Below, in pieces: positions 24,665-33,591 of a DNA stretch of 35,414 nt (position 1 is its first letter; each line of letters opens with the position of its first letter). Where the stretch lies: assembly GCF_023256195.1 (NCBI RefSeq), contig NZ_JAGDWX010000015.1, positions 1-35,414 on the forward strand, in the 5' to 3' direction. The notes beneath the pieces are model-generated. The model was given only the letters and a program-made list of their open reading frames with translations. It was not told the origin of the DNA and did not search any database. The translations under genes and the position numbers were made by a program. This stretch comes from Acidithiobacillus sp. GTDB lineage: Bacteria > Pseudomonadota > Gammaproteobacteria > Acidithiobacillales > Acidithiobacillaceae.

Positions 24665-25950
24665 ACACCGCTGCGCCGAGGACGACCCCGCTGCGCCGCA
24701 GCCGTCGCATTGCCCTGGCCCTGCTGATTGCGGCCACGCTGCTTTTCCTTTTTTCGGCCTGGCAGGGCATGCGTGGTCCCTACGCCTGGACCGGCGCCTT
24801 TGCCGAAGCCGCCATGATCGGCGGCCTGGCGGACTGGTTTGCCGTAGTCGCCCTGTTCCGCCATCCCCTCGGGCTGCCCATACCGCACACGGCGATCCTG
24901 CCTCGCCAGCGCGAGCGCCTGAGCCGACGTCTCGCGTCCTTCATCCGCGGTCAGTTCCTGCAGACGGAGGCACTCGTCCAGATTCTTGCGCGGCAGAAAC
25001 CCGCCGCCAGTCTCGCCCGCTGGCTGCGCAGCCATCGCCATCGGCATCTGCTGGCGCAACAGCTGCTGTCTCTGCTCCAGCGGGGCCTCGATATGGGTAG
25101 CATCGAGCCGTTTCGCAGTGCTCTGCGCGCTGCCATCGGTCGGCAACTGCAGGCGCTGGATCTGGGGCCATGGCTCGGCAGGCTAATGCAGATGCTCACC
25201 GACCATGGTCGCCACCAGGAGCTGCTGGACGAAGGCATCGACCAATTGCAGAGCTGGCTCTCCCGTGAATCGGTGCAGGAACAGCTGGCCCAACAGATAG
25301 AGACCCTTCTGCAGCGCGCCTATCCCACCCTGTTCTCGTGGCTTGGCAGCGTAGTGGATCCGAGCAATCTTTCCCACCATCTGTCCCGCAACCTCGTGCG
25401 CGCCCTGCACGAGCTTTTGACGGAGATCAGCGTCGATCCGCAACACCCACGGAGGCTGGCCTTCGATGCCTGGGTCGCGCGCACCGCCACGCGTCTGCAG
25501 CAGGACCCGGGCTGGCGTGCCGACATCCAGCACTGGCAACAGCAGATCCTGGACGATCCTGCGGTGCTGAGCTACGTCGACGCCATCGTGCTGGATCTGG
25601 GGCATTGGCTCGAGAGCGATCTTGGCTCGCCCCAGTCGCGCCTGCGTCGTACCCTCATCGGCCTGCTCGGACAGGTCGCGCACTGGCTCGAGACCCAGGA
25701 AAGCCTGCGCACGGCCCTGGACGCCTATCTGATGGACAGCGCCCGATCGCTGGCACCGGCGGTCCAGGAAAACCTGCAGCAACACATCATCGCCACCATC
25801 GACGCCTGGCCCACTGCCGACATGGTGCGGCTCCTGGAGGACGGTATCGGCAGCGATCTGCAGTACATCCGCATCAACGGGACCCTGGTGGGTGGCTGTG
25901 TCGGGGTGCTGATCCACGCCACCGCGCTCTTGATCGTGGGCGGTCCGTGA
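24661..25950 (+). CDS. DUF445 family membrane protein
   Basis: This 429-residue protein has an N-terminal hydrophobic segment (about 17-35), the family signature GLADWFAVVALFRHPLGLPIPHTAI (about 55-79), and a long helical, Gln/Leu-rich middle. A C-terminal hydrophobic helix follows (GTLVGGCVGVLIHATALLIV) after the conserved IRINGTLVGG. The layout suggests two membrane anchors with a coiled intervening domain. The family is found in many bacteria and its function is not established. The GTG at 24661 is the first start consistent with the N-terminal helix. The gene is divergent from selO and overlaps the end of a possible 43-residue ORF. Confidence 0.88.
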   Translation: MNTAAPRTTPLRRSRRIALALLIAATLLFLFSAWQGMRGPYAWTGAFAEAAMIGGLADWFAVVALFRHPLGLPIPHTAILPRQRERLSRRLASFIRGQFLQTEALVQILARQKPAASLARWLRSHRHRHLLAQQLLSLLQRGLDMGSIEPFRSALRAAIGRQLQALDLGPWLGRLMQMLTDHGRHQELLDEGIDQLQSWLSRESVQEQLAQQIETLLQRAYPTLFSWLGSVVDPSNLSHHLSRNLVRALHELLTEISVDPQHPRRLAFDAWVARTATRLQQDPGWRADIQHWQQQILDDPAVLSYVDAIVLDLGHWLESDLGSPQSRLRRTLIGLLGQVAHWLETQESLRTALDAYLMDSARSLAPAVQENLQQHIIATIDAWPTADMVRLLEDGIGSDLQYIRINGTLVGGCVGVLIHATALLIVGGP

Positions 25951-26167
25951 CGGCCTTGTACGGACCACAGTGCATTCCATGCATCACGGCAACTGCCCCC
26001 AAGGGGCCGAAATGCCGGCGCAGAATTGGACGAATTCGGCCACCACCCAGCCTACTTGCGCAGGGAAAGGCCGCCGCGGCGGAGAGTTGGCAGATTGCGG
26101 GGTCGGGAACGAATCCTGCAGGCTGCTGCGCAAAGGTCGATGGGATTCCCCGAAAAAGGAGGTTCAC

Positions 26168-26494
26168 ATGAAACGTCTCATGCTTGCTCTGCTTGCTTCC
26201 AGCGCACTGGTGTGGAGTCTTGGCGCCGTGGCCGCCACCGCTGCCGAGGCGCAGCAGGCCATCAACAGTGCCAAGGCCGCCATGGCCAAGACCGAAGCCA
26301 TCCACTATCAGTGGCTTGCCACACCCAAGCTACTCGAGGAGGCCGAGGCAGCCGACAAGGCCGGCAAGTACGACGAGGCCGTAGCCAAGGCCGAGCACGC
26401 CCAGAAACTGGCGGAGTTGGCCTACGAACAGGGTGAATCGCAAGCGAAGAAGTACGGCGTCCGCCTCACCAAAGAGGGCGTCAGCCTCGACTGA
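26168..26494 (+). CDS. Small periplasmic protein resembling SoxXA-binding protein (SoxK-like)
   Basis: AGGAGG lies five bases before the ATG at 26168, and the 108-residue product has a signal peptide (MKRLMLALLASSALVWSLGAVAA). The mature part is two helices of Ala/Lys/Glu repeats: AQQAINSAKAAMAKTEAIHYQW, then LLEEAEAADKAGKYDEAVAKAEHAQKLAELAYEQ. This pattern is very like SoxXA-binding proteins, which attach to the SoxXA cytochrome in thiosulfate oxidisers. No sox gene is in the window, so the role is inferred from resemblance alone. A generic periplasmic helical protein is the alternative. Its last 14 bases overlap the end of murI on the other strand. The 217 bases before it hold no recognisable element. 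Confidence 0.7.
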   Translation: MKRLMLALLASSALVWSLGAVAATAAEAQQAINSAKAAMAKTEAIHYQWLATPKLLEEAEAADKAGKYDEAVAKAEHAQKLAELAYEQGESQAKKYGVRLTKEGVSLD

Positions 26495-27305
26495 GGGGAC
26501 GGATGCGGGTGTCCTGCACCCGCTCCTGAAGCTGTACACCGCGGCTGGCCAGCCAGTCGCGGGCGAGTTTCTTCTTGCGATCTGCATCGGCGCTGAACTC
26601 CAGGCGGATGCGGGCGCTACGGGGCAGTGCCCCGGGTAACGGGGCTTCCGTGCCGAAGAGCCGACGCCACAAGTGCCGCGCCACGCCGTCGTTGCCATCG
26701 TAGACTCGGCAGTCGGGTCCCGCCCACTGGCGAAACTCCCTTTCCAACCAGCAGTAGTGGGTGCAGCCCAGCACCAGGCCACTCGGCTGCAGTTCCTCGA
26801 AATGCGGGTACAGGCGCTCGCGCCAATAGTTCTGGGCCGCGATACGCCAGTCTGACGCCTGTCCCTCGACGATCTCCATCAGCCCGGGACAGGCCACCGG
26901 CCGTACCCGCCGGGCGCTGTCGATGCGCTGCAGCAGAATACGCAATTTGTCGCCCGTCACCGTCAAGGTCGTCGCCAGCAGCAGCACGGGTCCCTCCTCT
27001 GTATCCAGGGCTTTCTTGATGGCTGGCTCGAGGCCCAGGATGGGCACCGGCGACTGCTCTCGCAAGGGTGCGGCGGCAGCGCTGGTGGCGGAGTTGCAGG
27101 CAAGGACGACGGCATCCACCCCCGCCGTCAGGAAGCGCTGGTAGGCTTCGGCCGTCCACTGGCGCACGAGCGCAGGGTCCTTGTCCCCATAGGGCGCGTG
27201 GGCCACGTCCCCGAAGAACCGATACTCTGCCTCGGGCAGATAGCGCAGACACGCCAGCAGAGTGCTCAGACCGCCGAGACCAGAATCAAAGACACCGATA
27301 CGCAC
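26481..27305 (-). CDS. murI: Glutamate racemase
   Basis: This 274-residue enzyme makes D-glutamate for peptidoglycan. FDSGLGGLS (Asp7, Ser8), the first catalytic cysteine in LACNSAT (Cys70) and the second in LGCTHYCWL (Cys181) are all present with normal spacing. The start is a GTG at 27305, directly before the conserved VGVFDSG-type beginning. No good ribosome-binding site is seen. The 3' end overlaps the small SoxK-like gene on the opposite strand by 14 bases. The C-terminal 40 residues are basic and less conserved. It lies 99 bases after the ROK kinase gene and may be co-transcribed with it. Confidence 0.95.
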   Translation of the reverse strand: MRIGVFDSGLGGLSTLLACLRYLPEAEYRFFGDVAHAPYGDKDPALVRQWTAEAYQRFLTAGVDAVVLACNSATSAAAAPLREQSPVPILGLEPAIKKALDTEEGPVLLLATTLTVTGDKLRILLQRIDSARRVRPVACPGLMEIVEGQASDWRIAAQNYWRERLYPHFEELQPSGLVLGCTHYCWLEREFRQWAGPDCRVYDGNDGVARHLWRRLFGTEAPLPGALPRSARIRLEFSADADRKKKLARDWLASRGVQLQERVQDTRIRPLSRG

Positions 27306-27404
27306 GGTCAGAACGCAGCACCCCAGGTAGGGCCCGGGACCGGGGGCCGGACACTCGCCGATCTCTTTCGTGGCACGGAGGGCGCGACCCGAGGCGCTGC
27401 CCGT

Positions 27405-28352
27405 CTAGGGACGCCGCGGATCGTCATTGGCCAACAGTGCAGCGCCGCGCATGCCGGCAAGGTCATCGTTGTTGCCGCGCCTGACCTCGACGGAGCCGCG
27501 CAGGGCCGGGATCAGATCCTGGTCCAGACGCTGGAGAAAATCGTCCGCGAAACAGTCCCAGGCAGCGCTGAGCCCTCCACCTACCCGCAGCAGACCCACA
27601 TCGGCCACCTTGAGCACGTGGGCCAGCGCCTGCCCCAGACACTGTCCCGCCCGGGCAAAGGCGGCCCGCCCCTCAGCGTGCCCGTCGCGCGCCATCTGGG
27701 CAATGACGGCGGGCTCCGGCGCCGTACCCGTGGCTTCCACGTAGCTGGCCTGCACGCCGCGCGCCGAGGCGTACTGTTCGAGGCAGCCCTGATTGCCACA
27801 GCCGCAGCGCCTCCCCCCAGGGACCACGATCAGGTGACCGATTTCCATGGCGGCACCGTGGGCACCGCGCCAGGGCCGGCAGTGGTGTACCCAGCCGCCA
27901 CCCACGCCCGTACCCAGACCGACATAGAGGAGGTCCTGCAGCTCCGGGTGGGCCTGCCGCTCCTCCCAGAATTCGCCGTAGGCGGCGGCATTGGCGTCGT
28001 TTTCGGCAATGACCCGCAGGCCCAGGCGCTGCGCAAGCTCCGATTGCAGTGCAAAATTTTCCAGTTGTGGGATATTGGGAGACTTGAGCAGCACCCCGTC
28101 GTGATCAACGAAACCCGGGAAGGCGAGACCCACGCGCGCCACCTCGGGAAAGTCGGGCAGCAATTCGTGGATACCCTCGGCCAGGGCAGTGAGCACGATC
28201 TCGCGGGCGGCGGCGCTGTCGCTCGCTGCCTCACAGCGCTGCCGCAGATCCACCTCACGTCGCGTGCAGCGCAGGCACTCCGCGCCCTGGAACACACCGA
28301 AGCGCAGATTGGTGCCGCCGACATCGACGCCGATACAGAGTTTATCCGCCAT
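27405..28352 (-). CDS. ROK-family glucokinase-like sugar kinase
   Basis: This 315-residue protein has the ATP-binding DVGGTNLRFGV (9-19), catalytic Asp119 in ENDANAAAYGE, and the GLGTGVGGG phosphate loop. The ROK zinc site is His173 (EIGH) with CGCGNQGCLE (183-192). Family members phosphorylate glucose or related hexoses with ATP. As the last gene of glgC-GH57-GH57-ROK it most likely phosphorylates glucose released during alpha-glucan remodelling. Other hexoses or N-acetylhexosamines cannot be excluded. The ATG overlaps the end of the upstream GH57 gene by 11 bases, with AAAGG nine bases before it. Confidence 0.9.
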   Translation of the reverse strand: MADKLCIGVDVGGTNLRFGVFQGAECLRCTRREVDLRQRCEAASDSAAAREIVLTALAEGIHELLPDFPEVARVGLAFPGFVDHDGVLLKSPNIPQLENFALQSELAQRLGLRVIAENDANAAAYGEFWEERQAHPELQDLLYVGLGTGVGGGWVHHCRPWRGAHGAAMEIGHLIVVPGGRRCGCGNQGCLEQYASARGVQASYVEATGTAPEPAVIAQMARDGHAEGRAAFARAGQCLGQALAHVLKVADVGLLRVGGGLSAAWDCFADDFLQRLDQDLIPALRGSVEVRRGNNDDLAGMRGAALLANDDPRRP

Positions 28353-30351
28353 GGCCTTGCACCTTTCCCGTCAGCACACAGGTCCACTCCTGACCCAAGG
28401 CCACGGACCATTGTAGATCCAGTACCAGCGCCTGCATGATGCGCTCAAAACCGGCCTCGGACTGGGAGATACTCCAATGCGGGCGCACCTGCCAGGCGAC
28501 AGGCCGGTCCACCCGCAGTTCCAGACGCCCCTGCAGGACATCGTCCTCGATGGCGACAAGGCTCGCGGAGCTGCCTTGCGCCGGCGTGCCCAGACCGCCC
28601 TGGAGAATGTCGTCCACCAGCAGCCGACCGCCGGGACCGTCGCAACTGGGCATGGCGAGATAGAGCCGAGTGCGAAAGGGTATCTCTCCACTCCCCGCAT
28701 CCTGGGGCGTGAGACGATAATCCACCTGCAGGACACCGCGCCGCAGCTGATAAGCCTTGTGCACCAGGTGACTCGGTGCGGCGCTGGCGACGAAGCGCAG
28801 GCCCTTGTTCTCGCCCTCGATGCGATACTCGAGGCGGACATCGCCCAGACGATCGATGAAGCTCTGACAGGGAATATCGTCAAAAACCAGGTCCTCGACA
28901 CCGATCTGGGTCTTGAAACTCACCCGGTCGTGGGCCGAGACGATACCGCCGTGCTCCGGTGCCACGGTGCTCGCGCCCTGGCGAATCTTCTCGTAGTAGG
29001 CCTCATCCCGTCGTGCCAAGGTGTCGGCAAAGTTGTGACGGCGACCATAGTGGTCCCACTCGACAATGCTCGCGAAGGGCTCGGGAGCGACGATGATCTG
29101 GGCCTCTGCATCGTGGCAGAGCCACTCTTCGCGACCGTCCAGATCGATATCCAGGGCCGTAAGGGTCGGTCGTTTCTGCACTCCATCCAGCAGGGATTCC
29201 AGGGTGAGCAGAGCGTGATAGACGGCGCGACGCAGGTGCGGCAGGTAGATGCCACCAAAAAGCCCATGCCAGTAGGCGTCGTTGGCCTGCGCCGCGTGCA
29301 GGGCGGCGCGCATGGCCGGACTCTGCCGCCGCTTGGGCAGAGCGTGGAAGCGGGCCGACAGCTGCAGCATCCGCTTGTGCATCCAGTTGCCCTCGGGATA
29401 GCGGCTCAGGAAATTCTTCCAGATGCCACCGCGGATCAGGGCCTTGCGTTCCCCCAGACGGCCGGCATCGCGCTCCTGGTGGAGCAGGGCTTCGTACTGG
29501 TGCGCCGCCGCCGGCGGCAAGGTCCAGGCATTCATCTCCGAGTAGGAAACGGTGGGCAGGTAGACGATCCCGAGGGGTCGCTGCTGTGCCAGGAAGTCTC
29601 GATAGTGCGTGGGAACGATGCCTTCGTGGGCAAGTGCCCCCTGAATGAACTGCTCCAACCAGCCGCGGCCATAGACCCAGTCGTAGGTCTCCGGCCAGAG
29701 TCCGAACTTTTCGATGTCGTCGAAATAAATGGCCGCCTGTCCCGCACGGCCGCCGATCTCTGCGATGGCCTGGCCTGCCTCGGAAAAGGGCAGAAGGTAG
29801 CGCAGGCGCTCGGCAATGGGAAAAACATCGATGGCCTGGCCGTTTTCTTCCGTGCGGTAGAAGCCCCCCAGCGCCTCAGACGCCACCCCGGCGCAGAGGA
29901 AATGGTAGTCGTCTACCATCACGTAGCGGATACCGGCATCCACCAGGGCTGGCACCACACTGGGATCCCAGACCCGCTCCGTGAGCCAGGCGCCCTGTGG
30001 ACGCACGCCAAAGGCCTGCTCCAGACGTTCGCTCATGGCCTCCACCTGCTCTACCCGGTCCAGGTAGGGAATAGCCGCCAGCACGGGCTCGGTATCGCCG
30101 GCACCCACCAGCTCCGTCTGGCCCCGCGCGACCATGTCGATGAGCAGGGTCGTGGTGGCCGGGTGATGCTCCAGCATATATCCCAGCAGCCAGCCGCTGA
30201 TGTGGACGGCAAAGGGGAATTCGGGATAGCGCGACAGCACCTCGAAAAATGGGTGATAACAGCGCGCCACGGCGTCGTCGATGACCTCGGGGAAGTTGCC
30301 GATGGGTTGGTGGGCGTGGACTCCCAGGAGCAAGGGGGTGGCAGGGGGCAT
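28342..30351 (-). CDS. GH57 4-alpha-glucanotransferase-type enzyme
   Basis: This 669-residue protein starts with GVHAHQPIGNF (metal/substrate His), followed by AWLTERVWDP with the probable nucleophile Glu125 and YFDDIEKFG with Asp211/212 as acid/base. These match Glu123 and Asp214 of Thermococcus litoralis 4-alpha-glucanotransferase. The C-terminal half is beta-rich and fits the accessory domains (DUF1925/DUF1926 type) of that subfamily. It would move maltooligosaccharide units between alpha-glucans in the cytosol, since no signal peptide is present. AGGAG lies five bases before the ATG, which follows directly on the stop of the next GH57 gene. Alpha-amylase activity is possible instead. Confidence 0.9.
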   Translation of the reverse strand: MPPATPLLLGVHAHQPIGNFPEVIDDAVARCYHPFFEVLSRYPEFPFAVHISGWLLGYMLEHHPATTTLLIDMVARGQTELVGAGDTEPVLAAIPYLDRVEQVEAMSERLEQAFGVRPQGAWLTERVWDPSVVPALVDAGIRYVMVDDYHFLCAGVASEALGGFYRTEENGQAIDVFPIAERLRYLLPFSEAGQAIAEIGGRAGQAAIYFDDIEKFGLWPETYDWVYGRGWLEQFIQGALAHEGIVPTHYRDFLAQQRPLGIVYLPTVSYSEMNAWTLPPAAAHQYEALLHQERDAGRLGERKALIRGGIWKNFLSRYPEGNWMHKRMLQLSARFHALPKRRQSPAMRAALHAAQANDAYWHGLFGGIYLPHLRRAVYHALLTLESLLDGVQKRPTLTALDIDLDGREEWLCHDAEAQIIVAPEPFASIVEWDHYGRRHNFADTLARRDEAYYEKIRQGASTVAPEHGGIVSAHDRVSFKTQIGVEDLVFDDIPCQSFIDRLGDVRLEYRIEGENKGLRFVASAAPSHLVHKAYQLRRGVLQVDYRLTPQDAGSGEIPFRTRLYLAMPSCDGPGGRLLVDDILQGGLGTPAQGSSASLVAIEDDVLQGRLELRVDRPVAWQVRPHWSISQSEAGFERIMQALVLDLQWSVALGQEWTCVLTGKVQGHGG

Positions 30352-32058
30352 TTAGTCTCCTTGATGATGACTACGGCGCATGGTGCCTCCCGCTTCCGCC
30401 GGCGCCCCGCCCTGGCTGATGGGCTGGTCCAGCTCCGCTGGCGGGGCCAGCCTGAGGAGACGATAGAGCTCACGCAGGTGCGCGCGATAGAGCGCATCGA
30501 AATCGCGCACGGACTCCGCGGGATTGTAATCCCCGAACCACCAGAACCAGTCCGAGCCCTCGCACAGCGCCAGCTGCTTGAGGACCCGCCCCTGCTGCTC
30601 CGGCGTCAGTGCGGAGAGCTGCTGATCGACCGCCTTCTTGGCACTGCAGAGCAGATCCCAGGCGCGATTCTTGGCGGGGTCACCGATCCAGGTGGAGAAA
30701 CTGCCGTAGACCCAGCTCCCGGCAGCCAGCTGCGGCAGGACGGTGCAGGCCTGCGGATGATCGCGCCGGAAATCCCGGAAGGTACAGAGCTGCAGATGGG
30801 GATGGTTGGCCAGGGCACGGTAGAGCTCGGAGAGGAAATAGTAGCCGTTGTAGGGGTAGTACTCCCAGGCATTTTCCCCATCGAGGATGATGCTCACCAC
30901 CGGGAAAGCCTGATCCTCCGTCTGCCGCCAGATGGCCTCGAGACGCTGGACGAAATCGGTGACGGCATCGTGGCCAAACCAGCTCTTGTAATCGAAGCCA
31001 ATGGCATCGGACAGGGCATCGTCGCGGAAGAACAGCCAGGGACCGTCGCCCCGCAGGCGGTAGGGACGATAGAGATAGTCGTGACGCTCGCGGGCGGGCG
31101 CGTCGCCACGGTCGCTACGGCTCAGGCTACGGGCGAGGATGCCCTCACCGGTGGCAGTCCACTGCACACCCTTGCGGCCCAGAATCTCGACGAAGGCGGC
31201 AGAGATCCCGCCCTCGGCTGGCCACAGTCCTTGCGGCGCCACCCCAAAATCCTGGCGGTGGCGGTCCAAGGCGGCGTCTAGTTGCCATTGCACGCGTTCC
31301 TCGCCACCAGGGTAAGCGGGGCACTGGGGCAGATGGGCATCGGGCTCGCCGTCCCGGGCGACGGTGAAATCCAACAGCAAGGGAGCGATGGGGTGCTCAT
31401 AGGGAGTCGTGGAGATCTCGATGCGACCACTCTCGGCCAGCGCCCGATAGCGGGGCAGGAGCCCCGCCAGCAAGTCGCCGATGCAGTGCAGCAGATTTTG
31501 CCGATCCTCCCAGCTGTAACCCGAGCCCTTGGCCATGAGCTCCTGAATCAGCGGCGTCTGTCGCCGCACCGTCTCCCCGGTCCAGGCCAGGTGGTACCAG
31601 ACCACGAGATCGGCCACGTACTGCACCGAGAGATAGTCCACCATCTCGCTGGCGTCCTGGCGGATGAACTGCCAGAGCTCATAAAGGCGGCGGTAGCCCG
31701 GAAAGGGGTGGAGCATGTGTTCCGGATCGAGCCGGAAACACTGTTCCAGCAGGTAGTGGCGGACTTCCGGCACGAGATCCTTGAGATCTTCGGTGGCCAG
31801 GACCCGCAGCAAAGGGTCGCGGAAACGGCCCTCGGCGAATTGCTGGACATAATCCTGCAACTGTTCCACCAGCACCGGGACGAAGTTGAACACCGCCCGC
31901 GCCATGGGGTTCTCCTCCAGGTGCGCCACCATGTCGGTGTAGTCCTTGCAGGCGTGCAGATAGGTCCAAGGGAAACGATACTCGCCGTCGCCATCCCGAT
32001 AGTCGGGCTGATGCATGTGCCAGCAGAGGATGACGTGCAGGGCCCGGGCAGGTGGCAT
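30352..32058 (-). CDS. GH57 family glycoside hydrolase (alpha-amylase/pullulanase-like)
   Basis: This 568-residue cytosolic protein has the GH57 motifs ILCWHMHQPDY (near 10-20), GLWPAEGGIS with probable nucleophile Glu282, and SIILDGENAWEYYPYNG with Asp393 as likely acid/base. It lacks the additional domains of the neighbouring GH57 protein, so the two are different subfamilies and not a recent duplication. Relatives include alpha-amylases and amylopullulanases, and the exact bond specificity cannot be read from the motifs. It lies 3 bases downstream of glgC and directly abuts the next GH57 gene, so it belongs to the same operon. The C-terminal tail (after about 540) is unstructured. Confidence 0.88.
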   Translation of the reverse strand: MPPARALHVILCWHMHQPDYRDGDGEYRFPWTYLHACKDYTDMVAHLEENPMARAVFNFVPVLVEQLQDYVQQFAEGRFRDPLLRVLATEDLKDLVPEVRHYLLEQCFRLDPEHMLHPFPGYRRLYELWQFIRQDASEMVDYLSVQYVADLVVWYHLAWTGETVRRQTPLIQELMAKGSGYSWEDRQNLLHCIGDLLAGLLPRYRALAESGRIEISTTPYEHPIAPLLLDFTVARDGEPDAHLPQCPAYPGGEERVQWQLDAALDRHRQDFGVAPQGLWPAEGGISAAFVEILGRKGVQWTATGEGILARSLSRSDRGDAPARERHDYLYRPYRLRGDGPWLFFRDDALSDAIGFDYKSWFGHDAVTDFVQRLEAIWRQTEDQAFPVVSIILDGENAWEYYPYNGYYFLSELYRALANHPHLQLCTFRDFRRDHPQACTVLPQLAAGSWVYGSFSTWIGDPAKNRAWDLLCSAKKAVDQQLSALTPEQQGRVLKQLALCEGSDWFWWFGDYNPAESVRDFDALYRAHLRELYRLLRLAPPAELDQPISQGGAPAEAGGTMRRSHHQGD

Positions 32059-32061
32059 GGG

Positions 32062-33372
32062 CTATCTCACAAAGTGCAGCTGCTGCCCCAGCGATTCCGG
32101 GGTAATGAGGGTGACGCCACCGGGGGTGCGATGAAAACGCCGGGCGTCTTCCACCGGATCCTCGCCCACCACCAGTCCCGGCGGAATGATGGCGCCCTTC
32201 TCCACCACCACCTTGCGCAGCCGCGCACCTTCGCCCATGCGCACGTTGGGCAGGATCACGGAATCCTCCACCAGCGTGTTGCCGTCATTGACGCGCACGT
32301 TGGAAAAGAGCAAAGAACGCCGGACGGTGGCGCCGCTGATGATGCAGCCCCCGGAAACCAGGCTGTCCAGGGCGACGCCACGTCTGCCCTCATCATCGAA
32401 GACGAACTTGGCGGGCGGCAACTGTTCCTGATAGGTCCAGATGGGCCAGCGGCTGTCGTAGAGGTCGAGGTCCGGTGTCACGTGCACGAGATCGATGTTC
32501 GCTGCCCAGTAGGCATCGATGGTGCCCACATCGCGCCAATAGCAGCGTTGCGGATTGCCGCTGCCGGCACTGGAGATGCAACTGTGCCGGAAACGGTGGG
32601 CGATGACCCGATAGCGAGGCACCATGTAGGGGATGAGGTCGTGGCCGAAGTCGTGGCTGGACTGGGGATCGTCGGCGTCGCGGATCAGCTGCTCGTACAG
32701 GAAATCGGTATTGAACACGTAGATGCCCATGCTCGCCAGGGCACGATCGGCTTGTCCGGGGATGGGCACGGGGTCGTTGGGCTTTTCCGTGAAGGCGACC
32801 ACCCGATCCTCGTGATTGACGGACATCACGCCGAAGCTGCGGGCCTCCTCGAGCCCTACCTCGATGCAGGCCACGGTCATGTCGGCCTGGGTCTGTACGT
32901 GCTCCGCCAGCATCTGCCCGTAGTCCATCCGGTAAATGTGGTCGCCCGCCAGGATCACCACATAGCGGGGCCGATGGGCCCGCAGGATATCGATATTCTG
33001 GAAGATGGCATCGGCAGTGCCTTTGTACCAACCGGTGTTCATGCGCTGCTGGGCGGGCAGGATCTCGATGAATTCGCTGAATTCGCCGCGCAGAAAACCC
33101 CAGCCCAGCTGCAGGTGACGGATGAGGCTGTGCGCCTTGTACTGGGTCAGCACGCCCACCCGGCGGATGCCGGAATTGATGCAGTTGGAAAGGCAGAAAT
33201 CGATGATGCGGAATTTACCGCCGAAAGGTACCGCCGGCTTGGCCCGCCAGTCCGTCAGCGGTCCCAGGCGGCTGCCGCGGCCACCGGCGAGGACCAAGGC
33301 CAGGGAGTTTTTGGTGAGATTACTGACGAAACGCGGGGAGTTGGCCACACCGGTGATTCCATCCTCAGACAT
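32062..33372 (-). CDS. glgC: Glucose-1-phosphate adenylyltransferase (ADP-glucose pyrophosphorylase)
   Basis: This 436-residue enzyme makes ADP-glucose for glycogen synthesis. The N-terminal pyrophosphorylase motif [29 protein letters not shown]-type region (split here around 25-52), [29 protein letters not shown] and CIEVGLEEA are typical. The C-terminal left-handed helix carries hexapeptide turns ([15 protein letters not shown]). Length fits bacterial GlgC. The start has GGAGGAGG upstream. It heads the glgC-GH57-GH57-ROK operon. TATACT at 33412-33407 could serve as a -10 box, but no convincing -35 was found. No glycogen synthase gene is in the window. Confidence 0.96.
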   Translation of the reverse strand: MSEDGITGVANSPRFVSNLTKNSLALVLAGGRGSRLGPLTDWRAKPAVPFGGKFRIIDFCLSNCINSGIRRVGVLTQYKAHSLIRHLQLGWGFLRGEFSEFIEILPAQQRMNTGWYKGTADAIFQNIDILRAHRPRYVVILAGDHIYRMDYGQMLAEHVQTQADMTVACIEVGLEEARSFGVMSVNHEDRVVAFTEKPNDPVPIPGQADRALASMGIYVFNTDFLYEQLIRDADDPQSSHDFGHDLIPYMVPRYRVIAHRFRHSCISSAGSGNPQRCYWRDVGTIDAYWAANIDLVHVTPDLDLYDSRWPIWTYQEQLPPAKFVFDDEGRRGVALDSLVSGGCIISGATVRRSLLFSNVRVNDGNTLVEDSVILPNVRMGEGARLRKVVVEKGAIIPPGLVVGEDPVEDARRFHRTPGGVTLITPESLGQQLHFVR

Positions 33373-33467
33373 GATAGCCCTCCTCCCGTGGCGACACCCT
33401 ACGCACAGTATAGCCCGCGTTGCCGATCCTCAGACGCGATGCGTCCATCACCGCAGCCGCACGACAC

Positions 33468-33481
33468 ACCGGAATATTCCG
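33468..33481. promoter_or_regulatory. Perfect 14-bp palindrome between divergent genes
   Basis: CCGGAATATTCCGG is fully symmetrical and lies in the 219-base gap between glgC (minus) and the methyltransferase gene (plus). A dimeric repressor or activator could bind it, and its place about 100 bases upstream of each start suits a shared operator. No known binding consensus was recognised and it occurs only once in what I inspected. The rest of this gap holds nothing else I can name. Confidence 0.3.
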
Positions 33482-33591
33482 GATCACGTTAACCGAAGAG
33501 CGAGGAACCTGGCAAGGCCGGCGGGAAGACGCCCGCGCCGCCGTCGTGCTAATCTAGATGCGCACACAAGGCGGCAAGTCCGAGGACGAGC

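Noticed and set aside
25951-26167. Riboswitch or structured leader before the SoxK-like gene
   Set aside because: Several short GC-rich complementary segments occur, but no consensus core of cobalamin, glycine, TPP or c-di-GMP riboswitches could be matched.
28477-31281. 934-residue open frame on the plus strand
   Set aside because: It lies opposite the two GH57 genes with clear motifs, has no recognisable domain and looks like a codon-bias artefact.
28342-32058. The two GH57 genes as a tandem duplication
   Set aside because: Their lengths, domain content and catalytic motif contexts differ (AWLTERVWDP versus GLWPAEGG), so they are distinct subfamilies.
31282-33492. 736-residue open frame on the plus strand
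   Set aside because: It is antisense to GH57 and glgC and spans their intergenic border. The composition is that of a reverse-strand shadow.
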